DNA of 5,541 nucleotides. It comes from an uncultured Eubacteriales bacterium. GTDB lineage: Bacteria; Bacillota; Clostridia; Lachnospirales; Lachnospiraceae. The notes beneath the pieces are model-generated. The model saw nothing but the letters and a program-made list of their open reading frames with translations. It made no database searches and was not told where the DNA came from. The translations under genes were made by a program, and so were the position numbers. This document shows positions 1-5,356 of the stretch, in pieces. Position 1 is the first letter of the stretch. Every line of letters begins with the position of its first letter. The stretch spans positions 1-5,541 of the forward strand of contig CASEDW010000190.1 of assembly GCA_949286775.1 (NCBI GenBank), in the 5' to 3' direction.

Positions 1-1433
1 TCGTCGCCTTCTCCAAATTCTACTTTTACGTTGATAACGCTATCTGGTGATTTGTGGGACAAAAGTACTACCGTCTCCACATGCACCGTATTCGGGAACA
101 TGTCCACACACTTTACGCACTCAACCTTATAGCCGCCCTGCAGCAGCGTCTCAAGATCTCTCGCGAGGCTTGTGGGTTTGCAGGAAATGTAGACTATTCT
201 TTCGGCATTGTAATTTATGATCTTTTCAAGCGCCTTAGGATGGATTCCCTCCCGCGGCGGGTCGAGCACAAGATAGTCCGGAATTTCTTTTATCTCATCG
301 AGCATTTTGAGTACATCGCCTGCCAGAAACGTGCAGTTGTCAAGTCCGTTTAAAGCAGCGTTTTCTTTCGCCGCTTCAACTGCTTCTTCAACTATTTCGA
401 CTCCAATTACTTTTCCGGCTTCCGGCGCCAGTATCTGTCCTATCGTTCCAGTTCCGCTGTAAAGATCAAAAACCGTCGCGTTATCAATTTTACCTATAAA
501 CTCTCTTGCAACACTGTACAGAACTTCCGCGCCAAGTGTATTTGTCTGAAAAAATGAAAATGGACTGATCTTGAATTTCAATCCGAGCAATTCTTCGTAA
601 AAATAATCCTGCCCGTATAAGATTTCCGTCTTTTCGCTTCTGACAACATCCGCGACAGAATCATTCGTCATATGAAGAACTCCGACGACGCTGCCCTCTA
701 ATGGAAGCGCGCAAATCCTGTCTTTAAGTTCTGTAAAATCATGTTCTTCCTGCGACGTTGTAACTATCGCCGCCATTATCTCGCCTGTTGAAACTGCCCT
801 TCTAATAAGAAGATTCCTTAAGAATCCGATATGCGACATCTTGTGATAATAATCGAACCCTTTCTGCGTACAATATTCAAGAACGCATCTGACTATTTTA
901 TTTATATCATCATGCACGATCGCGCAGTCTGTGGCATTTAGTATATCAAAATTGCTTCCTTTTTTATGAAGTCCCAGAGTAAGAGGGCCATCTTTTACCT
1001 CGTCTCCAAATGTATATTCCATTTTATTTCTGTAGCAGTCCTGAACCGGACTTTTTTCTATTCCGGCAAATAAATTTTCTGCCTGTTCATTCGTATATTT
1101 TCCATACCCTGTCAGAACCGGAACAAGAAGCTTCTTCACCTGCTCAAGCTTCATTTTCACCTGTTCATCATAATACATTGTCTGATACATGCATCCGCCG
1201 CATTCAGGAAAAATGCTGCATTTTCTTTCGCATGACTCGAGCGATGATTTTTCCAACACCTCAAGAAGTCGGCCTTCTCCATGATCTTTTCTTTTTTTCG
1301 TAAGTCTGAATGATATCTTCTGACCCGGGACAGTATTTTTCACTGTCACCGGAAATCCCTCTACTGTCAGATGTCCTTTATTTGGAAAAGCGACGTATTC
1401 TACCGTCCCCTGATAAATCTCTCCTTTTTTCAT
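1..1433 (-). CDS. rlmD: 23S rRNA m5U methyltransferase, RlmD/RumA (TrmA) family; 3' end beyond window
   Basis: Predicted SAM-dependent enzyme that makes 5-methyluridine in 23S rRNA. The reading frame is open from ATG at 1433 to position 1 (477 codons), so the stop lies outside the window. An N-terminal TRAM-like RNA-binding domain covers roughly residues 1-60. Four cysteines typical of the RumA [4Fe-4S] cluster are present: C72, C78 and C81 (C-x5-C-x2-C) and C170. The methylase core shows FFQTN (Q296), the SAM-binding DLYSGTGTIG (323-332), DPPREG from D391, and SCKP with the catalytic Cys418. These place it in the family firmly; whether it methylates U1939, U747 or both (RlmD versus RlmCD) cannot be read from sequence. 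The start is supported by AAAGGAG at 1440-1446, 6 nt upstream. At 477+ residues it is already longer than E. coli RlmD (about 433), so it carries a C-terminal extension that starts near VETVVLLSHKSPDS and is still open at the edge. Confidence 0.93.
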   Translation of the reverse strand, partial: MKKGEIYQGTVEYVAFPNKGHLTVEGFPVTVKNTVPGQKISFRLTKKRKDHGEGRLLEVLEKSSLESCERKCSIFPECGGCMYQTMYYDEQVKMKLEQVKKLLVPVLTGYGKYTNEQAENLFAGIEKSPVQDCYRNKMEYTFGDEVKDGPLTLGLHKKGSNFDILNATDCAIVHDDINKIVRCVLEYCTQKGFDYYHKMSHIGFLRNLLIRRAVSTGEIMAAIVTTSQEEHDFTELKDRICALPLEGSVVGVLHMTNDSVADVVRSEKTEILYGQDYFYEELLGLKFKISPFSFFQTNTLGAEVLYSVAREFIGKIDNATVFDLYSGTGTIGQILAPEAGKVIGVEIVEEAVEAAKENAALNGLDNCTFLAGDVLKMLDEIKEIPDYLVLDPPREGIHPKALEKIINYNAERIVYISCKPTSLARDLETLLQGGYKVECVKCVDMFPNTVHVETVVLLSHKSPDSVINVKVEFGEGD

Positions 1434-1460
1434 CTATTTCTCCTTTCGATGCCTTTTTCT

Positions 1461-1488
1461 TCTATAATATAGTAATATTTTCAGTCTA
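1461..1488 (-). promoter_or_regulatory. possible promoter of the rRNA methyltransferase gene
   Basis: On the minus strand, TAGACT (1483-1488) and TATAGA (1461-1466) are separated by 16 nt and lie just downstream of the terminator of the preceding small gene. Both boxes are imperfect and the region is very AT-rich, so other registers are possible. The terminator between the two genes argues that the methyltransferase needs its own promoter here. Confidence 0.35.
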
Positions 1489-1491
1489 TTT

Positions 1492-1528
1492 AAAAAATCA
1501 AGCTTCAACACAAAGTGCTGAAGCTTGA
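1492..1528 (-). terminator. intrinsic terminator of the small acidic membrane protein gene
   Basis: The arms TCAAGCTTCA (1498-1507) and TGAAGCTTGA (1519-1528) are perfectly complementary. On the minus strand the stem extends inward through GCAC/GTGT (one G-U pair) to a three-base loop. Six T's follow on the minus strand (1492-1497). The stem begins 10 nt after the stop codon of the small gene. The plus-strand side has no comparable T-tract, so termination is mainly in the minus direction. Confidence 0.85.
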
Positions 1529-1538
1529 AATCATTGAA

Positions 1539-1769
1539 TTATTCTTCTGTTTTTTCCTCTTTTGTTTCGTCGTCAATGTCTTCGTCGTCTTCTTCGTATT
1601 CGTCTTCATCTTCAAAATAATCATCAAAATCATCTTCAAGATCTTCGATATAATCCGGAGTAAAATATCTATATACCGCATAAGCAATACCGGCAATTAC
1701 AGTTAATGCTCCGATTACTGCAAGAAATTTCACCAAAAAACTACACGACTTTCTATCATTATTATCCAC
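1539..1769 (-). CDS. small single-pass membrane protein with highly acidic C-terminal tail
   Basis: I do not recognise the family; function is unknown. From the GTG at 1767-1769 it encodes 76 residues. There is a short polar N-terminus with R6 and K7, and one hydrophobic segment at about residues 11-33 (LVKFLAVIGALTVIAGIAYAV). A tail at 38-76 follows in which 26 of 39 residues are Asp or Glu and only two are Lys. AGGAGG at 1779-1784 lies exactly 9 nt before the GTG. It directly abuts the in-frame ATG at 1776-1778, which is too close to use. An in-frame ATG at 1806-1808 overlaps the predicted -10 box, so it should not be in the transcript. Promoter, GTG start and terminator together make this a real monocistronic gene despite the low-complexity tail. 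The tail could bind cations or basic proteins, but that is speculation. Membrane topology is not clear from the charges. Confidence 0.75.
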   Translation of the reverse strand: MDNNDRKSCSFLVKFLAVIGALTVIAGIAYAVYRYFTPDYIEDLEDDFDDYFEDEDEYEEDDEDIDDETKEEKTEE

Positions 1770-1778
1770 GGCACGCAT

Positions 1779-1784
1779 CCTCCT
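1779..1784 (-). promoter_or_regulatory. Shine-Dalgarno that selects the GTG start
   Basis: The minus strand reads AGGAGG here, a full-consensus ribosome binding site. Its spacing to the in-frame GTG (1767-1769) is 9 nt. Spacing to the in-frame ATG (1776-1778) is 0 nt, and the ATG at 1808 lies upstream of it. The site therefore favours the GTG as the initiation codon of the acidic membrane protein. Confidence 0.75.
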
Positions 1785-1789
1785 ACTGT

Positions 1790-1808
1790 ATGTTGTATTA
1801 TACAACAT
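1790..1808. promoter_or_regulatory. 19-bp perfect palindrome over the transcription start: candidate operator
   Basis: The plus strand reads ATGTTGTATTATACAACAT: two perfect 9-nt arms around one central base. It begins inside the -10 box of the small membrane protein promoter and covers the predicted start point near 1800, so a protein bound here would block that promoter. The dyad is symmetrical enough for a dimeric winged-helix or helix-turn-helix regulator (GntR- or PadR-like sites are similar in style), but no regulator is encoded in the window to assign. A hairpin in the untranslated leader is less likely, because half of the palindrome lies upstream of the start point. Confidence 0.55.
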
Positions 1809-1834
1809 TATAGCATAATTTCATTAATAAACAA
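1807..1834 (-). promoter_or_regulatory. extended -10 promoter of the small acidic membrane protein gene
   Basis: On the minus strand a -35 box TTGTTT (1829-1834) is followed after 16 nt by a consensus TATAAT (1807-1812), with the extended -10 element TGC immediately before it. Transcription should begin around position 1800, about 30 nt before the GTG start. Confidence 0.7.
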
Positions 1835-1963
1835 GCGCCGCTTTTTTCTTTTATGCGAATCTTCCGCGATTCTTAAGCGTCATCTGCTGCTATCCGGCCG
1901 CCTGTCCTGTGGGACAGTTTTATTTCAATGTCCAAAAATCAGTTTTTTTTCTTGTTTTATCTA
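1835..1963. other. divergent intergenic spacer with short dyads, no gene seen
   Basis: This stretch lies between two divergent promoters, outside both predicted transcripts. It holds no convincing ORF. A small hairpin CTGTCC-TGTG-GGACAG (1902-1917) is followed by TTTTATTT and looks like a minimal plus-strand terminator, though no plus-strand gene lies upstream of it. A second TGTCC at 1929-1933 could pair with the same GGACA. GCGAATCTT and GCGATTCTT form an imperfect direct repeat around 1856-1875. Confidence 0.4.
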
Positions 1964-1992
1964 TCGACAAACAAAAATGCTTTACATATAAT
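1964..1992 (+). promoter_or_regulatory. sigma-A-type promoter of the radical SAM operon
   Basis: TCGACA (1964-1969), a 17-nt spacer and a perfect TATAAT (1987-1992) predict a start near 1999 and a leader of about 46 nt. A T-rich tract (1942-1960) just upstream could act as an UP-like element. A tandem repeat of AAATTGG (2003-2009 and 2010-2016) lies just downstream of the start. Confidence 0.75.
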
Positions 1993-2045
1993 TACTCTTA
2001 ACAAATTGGAAATTGGTTTTATTTATTATTGGAGGGAAAATTCAA

Positions 2046-3470
2046 ATGATAATTGCTGAGAAAGTTAAAGAAAAAGGTCTCGAGCTTATTGTCAACAAAG
2101 CTCTTAACATGCTCGAAAAAGACCCTGAAAACAACCCTGCTAAGATCATGGATATCATCGACAAATGGGCTCCGGACGGCTGGTATTCTTCACAGAGAAA
2201 ACTCATCCGTGAAGCCATCGACGAAAAAGGCGCTTGGTATCAGCTCATCCAGGCTATCTATGCTCTTGATCCGGGCGTACGTAAAGCATTCTTCCAGAAC
2301 TTCATGGTAAATGCTTCTCTTAAAGGAAGTAAAAAACAGGACATCGCAGCTCAGAAATATGACTGCAACATCCCATGGGCAGTTCTTCTTGACCCTACTT
2401 CTGCTTGTAACCTTAAATGTACAGGTTGCTGGGCAGCTCAGTACGGATATAAAAATAACCTCTCACTTGAGGATATCGATTCAATAATCAGACAGGCTAA
2501 CGAACTCGGATGCTATATGTTCATCTACACAGGCGGAGAACCTCTCGTTCGTAAAAAAGATCTTATCAAGATCTGCGAGATGCATCCTGACTGCGCATTC
2601 CTTTCATTTACAAACGGTACTCTTATCGATGAAGAGTTCTGCCAGGATATGCTTCGCGTAAAGAACTTCGTTCCTGCTATCTCTCTTGAAGGATTCGAAG
2701 AAGCAAACGACAGCCGCCGCGGACAGGGCGTATACGAGAAAGTTATGCATGCATGCGAACTTCTTAAAGCTCACAAACTTCCGTTCGGACATTCAATCTG
2801 CTACACAAGCAGAAACTATAAAGATGTTACAAGCGAAGAGTTCATCGACCAGATCATCGCTAACGGTGCTCTCTTCTCATGGTACTTCCACTACATGCCG
2901 GTTGGAAACGGAGCTTCTCCTGAACTTCTTCTCAGCCCTGAGCAGAGAACAGAAGTACTTTACAAACTCCGTGAACTCAGAGGCAAAAAACCTCTCTTCA
3001 CAATGGACTTCCAGAACGACGGACAGTACGTTGGCGGATGTATCGCAGGCGGACGCCGTTACCTTCATATTAACGCTAAAGGCGCTGTTGAACCATGCGT
3101 ATTCATCCATTACTCAAACGCTAACATTCATGATATGTCGCTTCTTGACTGCTTAAGAAGCCCGTTATTCCAGGCATACCATGACAACCAGCCGTTCAAC
3201 CACAACATGCTTCGTCCATGTCCGATGCTTGAAAATCCTGACGAGATCGTAAGACTTGTTAAGGAGACAGGCGCTGTAAATACTGACTATGAAAGTCCTG
3301 AAGATGTTGAGGATCTTGTCGCTAAGACAAAACCATACGCTGAAAACTGGAAACCTGTAGCTGATGAGCTTTGGTCAAAACTTGAGCGTGAGCAGGACGT
3401 TGAATACTGCAAACAGAAAGATCAGGAAAAAGCTGAAAGAGCCGCAAGAAAAGCTGCTGAAGCTAAATAA
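2046..3470 (+). CDS. radical SAM protein with helical N-terminal domain and SPASM/Twitch-like C-terminus, substrate unknown
   Basis: Predicted cytosolic Fe-S enzyme of 474 residues that cleaves SAM to a 5'-deoxyadenosyl radical. Residues 1-105 form a predicted all-helical domain with alternating charged and Leu/Ile-rich stretches. The radical SAM core starts at about 109, with the cluster motif C121-x3-C125-x2-C128 followed by W129, then TGGEP at 162-166 (SAM amino group contact) and FTNGTLI near 188-194. The C-terminal region has C332 (GGCIAGGRRY), C351 (GAVEPCVF) and C392 (RPCPMLENP), a pattern suggesting at least one auxiliary cluster. A Lys/Glu/Ala-rich helical tail ends the protein. The start at ATG 2046 is chosen because GGAGGG (2031-2036) sits 9 nt upstream; an in-frame TTG at 2013 lies before that site. 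Codon use is strongly biased (many CTT, AAA, GAA), which hints at high expression. It shares an operon with a HicB-like gene. Peptide, lipid or cofactor modification are all possible; I cannot assign a substrate. Confidence 0.9.
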   Translation: MIIAEKVKEKGLELIVNKALNMLEKDPENNPAKIMDIIDKWAPDGWYSSQRKLIREAIDEKGAWYQLIQAIYALDPGVRKAFFQNFMVNASLKGSKKQDIAAQKYDCNIPWAVLLDPTSACNLKCTGCWAAQYGYKNNLSLEDIDSIIRQANELGCYMFIYTGGEPLVRKKDLIKICEMHPDCAFLSFTNGTLIDEEFCQDMLRVKNFVPAISLEGFEEANDSRRGQGVYEKVMHACELLKAHKLPFGHSICYTSRNYKDVTSEEFIDQIIANGALFSWYFHYMPVGNGASPELLLSPEQRTEVLYKLRELRGKKPLFTMDFQNDGQYVGGCIAGGRRYLHINAKGAVEPCVFIHYSNANIHDMSLLDCLRSPLFQAYHDNQPFNHNMLRPCPMLENPDEIVRLVKETGAVNTDYESPEDVEDLVAKTKPYAENWKPVADELWSKLEREQDVEYCKQKDQEKAERAARKAAEAK

Positions 3471-3476
3471 TCTGAC

Positions 3477-3755
3477 ATGAAGTTTATTTATCCTGCCGTA
3501 GTAAGGAAAACTGAAGATAACAATTACTACGCGTTCATGCCTGATCTTGCCTGCTGTGAAGCATTCGGCGATTCAATCGACGACGTTATGGATAACATAA
3601 ACGAGGCGGCATATAATTGGATAGAAACTGAACTCGAAGACGATGACGGTCAGCTTCCTCCGATTTCTGACGCGTCTGATATAGATATCCTTCCGGGCGA
3701 TATCATCAGAAACGTATGCGTTACAATGCGTTTTCACGTAGGCTGGGACGAATAA
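3477..3755 (+). CDS. HicB-like domain protein (orphan, no HicA partner)
   Basis: A 92-residue protein that resembles the HicB-like antitoxin fold (a partial RNase H-like fold). It starts with YPAVVRKTEDNNYYAFMPDL, then has the conserved turn and small residues around CEAFGDSIDDVMDN, a helix to about residue 53, and QLPPISD at about 59-65. HicB antitoxins normally neutralise a HicA mRNA interferase and often carry a C-terminal ribbon-helix-helix or HTH domain for autoregulation. Here the protein ends just after the HicB core (FHVGWDE), with no DNA-binding domain. No roughly 60-residue HicA-like ORF with a dsRBD-like fold is adjacent on either side. Its ATG lies 6 nt after the radical SAM stop and has no recognisable Shine-Dalgarno, so translation probably depends on coupling to that gene. 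A role as a partner or accessory of the radical SAM enzyme is an inference from linkage only; a relic antitoxin is the alternative. Confidence 0.8.
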   Translation: MKFIYPAVVRKTEDNNYYAFMPDLACCEAFGDSIDDVMDNINEAAYNWIETELEDDDGQLPPISDASDIDILPGDIIRNVCVTMRFHVGWDE

Positions 3756-3765
3756 TATTTTAAAT

Positions 3766-3813
3766 AAAAACTCTATGTAAATGACAACATCATCTGCATA
3801 GAGTTTTTTATTT
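3766..3813 (+). terminator. intrinsic terminator of the radical SAM-HicB operon
   Basis: AAAAACTCTATG (3766-3777) pairs with CATAGAGTTTTT (3797-3808), and the stem continues inward with one A-C mismatch to ATGA/TCAT around a CAACA loop. A run of six T's (3804-3809) and further T's follow. It begins about 10 nt after the HicB-like stop. The matching A-run on the left arm could let it act on the opposite strand too, but no minus-strand gene ends here. Confidence 0.9.
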
Positions 3814-3824
3814 CAATAATCCAA

Positions 3825-3853
3825 TTGAAACAATCATGTTTATAAAATATAAT
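3825..3853 (+). promoter_or_regulatory. sigma-A-type promoter of the nucleobase permease gene
   Basis: TTGAAA (3825-3830), a 17-nt spacer and a perfect TATAAT (3848-3853) predict a start near 3860. The leader to the ATG at 3894 is then only about 33 nt, too short for a purine riboswitch. The translation signal GAGGGG (3876-3881) is 12 nt from the ATG, slightly longer than optimal. I saw no convincing operator. Confidence 0.8.
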
Positions 3854-3893
3854 AAACAGATCAACATATTTTAATGAGGGGAACTAAACAAAA

Positions 3894-5297
3894 ATGAACA
3901 AAGAAGAAAAGAATCCATCTGTAAGTGTCGATAACATTTACAAGCTGAATGGCAGAGTGCCTCTTTCAAAGGCTATCCCATTCGGTCTGCAGCATGTTCT
4001 CGCGATGTTTGTGGCTAATCTCGCGCCTGTTCTCATCGTATGCGGCGCGGCTGTCGTCCGCGGCACCGGCGAACATCTTTCTCCGGCGGAAGTTACCGCT
4101 TTACTGCAGTGCGCCATGTTTGCCGCAGGAATCGGAACTTGTCTGCAGCTCTATCCGATATGGAAGATAGGCTCACGGCTTCCTATAGTAATGGGCGTCA
4201 GCTTTACATTCCTTGGAAGTCTTCTCGTCATATGTACGAATCCTGAACTCGGATATGAAGGAATGGTCGGAGCAATTATAGCCGGCGGTATTTTTGAAGG
4301 TATCGTAGGATTAAGCGCGAAATACTGGAAAAGATTTCTGACTCCCGTAGTTTCCGCCTGCGTAGTTATCGCCATCGGTCTTTCGCTTCTGTCCGTAGGA
4401 ATGGACTCCTGGGGCGGCGGAAGCGGCGTAGAAGATTTCGGAGCGTGGTATCACATTTTCGTGGGAATCTTCACACTCGTAGTATGTCTTGTCTCACGTT
4501 ATCTTTTAAAAGGCGTATATAAAAACTTAAATATCCTCGTCGGACTTGTATTAGGATATCTGCTCTGCGTAGTATTCACAGTGGCCGGAATCGCTCCGAT
4601 GGTGGATTTTTCAGGAATTTCCGATACAATTAATCAGATAGGCGTTTTCAGTCTTCCTAAACTCGTATTTTTCACAGATCATAAGCCTATCTTCGATCTT
4701 GGAGCGTTTTTCACCATCGCCATAATATATCTTGTATCGGCTGCCGAAACCACAGGCGCGACAACAGCTGTATGTACAGGCGCCCTCGGAAGAGATCTAA
4801 AGACAAAAGAACTTCAGGGTTCACTTGCCGTCGACGGATTTTCAAGCGCGATCTCAGGCTGCTTTGGCTGTCTTCCACTTACATCCTTCAGCCAGAATGT
4901 CGGACTTGTAACTATGACAGGCGTTATCAACCGCTTCACTATTTTTACAGGCGCGCTGATACTCATACTCGCGTCCCTTTTCCCGCCCCTTGGAGCGTTT
5001 TTCAATTCGCTTCCTCAGTCCGTTCTCGGCGGATGTACAGTAATGATGTTCGGTTCCATTATGTACGAAGGCATCAAGATGCTGAAGAACTGCGAGTTTG
5101 ACGATAGAACGATGATCATAGTATCGCTCTCATTTTGCATCGGCGTCGGACTTACGCAGACTTCAGGAAACTTCTTCGCGGCCTTTCCTGCCGTTATCGG
5201 AGATGTATTTAACGGAAATGCGGTCGCCGGAGTATTTGTCGTATCGCTGCTCTTAAGCCTGCTGCTTCCAAAGAAAAAAGCAGATAAAACAAAATAA
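3894..5297 (+). CDS. NCS2 family nucleobase permease (uracil-xanthine permease type), likely purine substrate
   Basis: A 467-residue integral membrane symporter expected to import a nucleobase with protons or sodium for salvage. About 14 hydrophobic segments can be traced, from roughly 27-50 (TM1) to 440-459 (TM14), ending in a KKKADKTK cytoplasmic tail. Family landmarks are in order: QH at 33-34 in TM1 (the His found in xanthine carriers), E285 in SAAETTG (TM8), D314 in AVDGFSS (TM9), and the signature QNVGLVTMTG at 334-343 (TM10). E285, D314, Q334 and N335 correspond to substrate-binding or essential residues of the E. coli xanthine carriers XanQ/XanP. The QN at the signature fits purine (xanthine or uric acid) rather than uracil transporters of the UraA type; exact substrate is inferred. 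Length is normal for the family (430-480). The gene is monocistronic, with its own promoter and terminator, and no purine metabolism gene is adjacent in the window. Confidence 0.93.
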   Translation: MNKEEKNPSVSVDNIYKLNGRVPLSKAIPFGLQHVLAMFVANLAPVLIVCGAAVVRGTGEHLSPAEVTALLQCAMFAAGIGTCLQLYPIWKIGSRLPIVMGVSFTFLGSLLVICTNPELGYEGMVGAIIAGGIFEGIVGLSAKYWKRFLTPVVSACVVIAIGLSLLSVGMDSWGGGSGVEDFGAWYHIFVGIFTLVVCLVSRYLLKGVYKNLNILVGLVLGYLLCVVFTVAGIAPMVDFSGISDTINQIGVFSLPKLVFFTDHKPIFDLGAFFTIAIIYLVSAAETTGATTAVCTGALGRDLKTKELQGSLAVDGFSSAISGCFGCLPLTSFSQNVGLVTMTGVINRFTIFTGALILILASLFPPLGAFFNSLPQSVLGGCTVMMFGSIMYEGIKMLKNCEFDDRTMIIVSLSFCIGVGLTQTSGNFFAAFPAVIGDVFNGNAVAGVFVVSLLLSLLLPKKKADKTK

Positions 5298-5307
5298 ACA
5301 AGCGTAC

Positions 5308-5345
5308 TTTAAAAGGCATCGGTTTTTCGACCGATGCCTTTTAAA
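5308..5345 (+). terminator. intrinsic terminator of the permease gene
   Basis: TTTAAAAGGCATCGGT (5308-5323) and ACCGATGCCTTTTAAA (5330-5345) form a perfect 16-bp stem with a TTTTCG loop, starting 10 nt after the permease stop. The T-tract is only four T's and lies within the right arm, with a mirror A-tract on the left, so the structure is symmetrical and may terminate on both strands. That would suit a convergent minus-strand gene beyond the right edge. Confidence 0.82.
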
Positions 5346-5356
5346 ATGCGTTGCCC

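Noticed and set aside
54..353. Plus-strand ORF of 99 codons opposite the rRNA methyltransferase
   Set aside because: The minus-strand frame encodes the catalytic SCKP and DPPREG motifs across the same bases, so this is an antisense shadow with no ribosome binding site of its own.
1010..1528. Two plus-strand ORFs (1010-1303 and 1310-1528) opposite the start of the methyltransferase gene and its terminator region
   Set aside because: They lie over the TRAM and Fe-S cysteine coding region of the minus-strand gene and lack promoters and Shine-Dalgarno sites.
1515..1706. Plus-strand hydrophobic ORF (Phe/Val/Ile-rich), possible small membrane protein
   Set aside because: It is the complement of the Asp/Glu codons of the acidic tail, which gives Phe, Val and Ile codons on the other strand; it has no start signals.
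1770..1808. Upstream ATG starts (1808 and 1778) for the acidic membrane protein
   Set aside because: The first overlaps the predicted -10 box and precedes the likely transcription start; the second abuts the Shine-Dalgarno with no spacing.
2013..2045. TTG start extending the radical SAM protein by 11 residues
   Set aside because: It lies upstream of the GGAGGG ribosome binding site, which is correctly spaced to the ATG at 2046.
2686..3156. 156-codon plus-strand ORF inside the radical SAM gene
   Set aside because: It lies in another frame of a gene with clear family motifs and biased codon use; its translation is Ser/Thr/Ala-rich without any recognisable domain.
3477..3755. A functional HicAB toxin-antitoxin module
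   Set aside because: No HicA-like ORF is found on either side; a terminator follows immediately and the preceding gene is a radical SAM enzyme.
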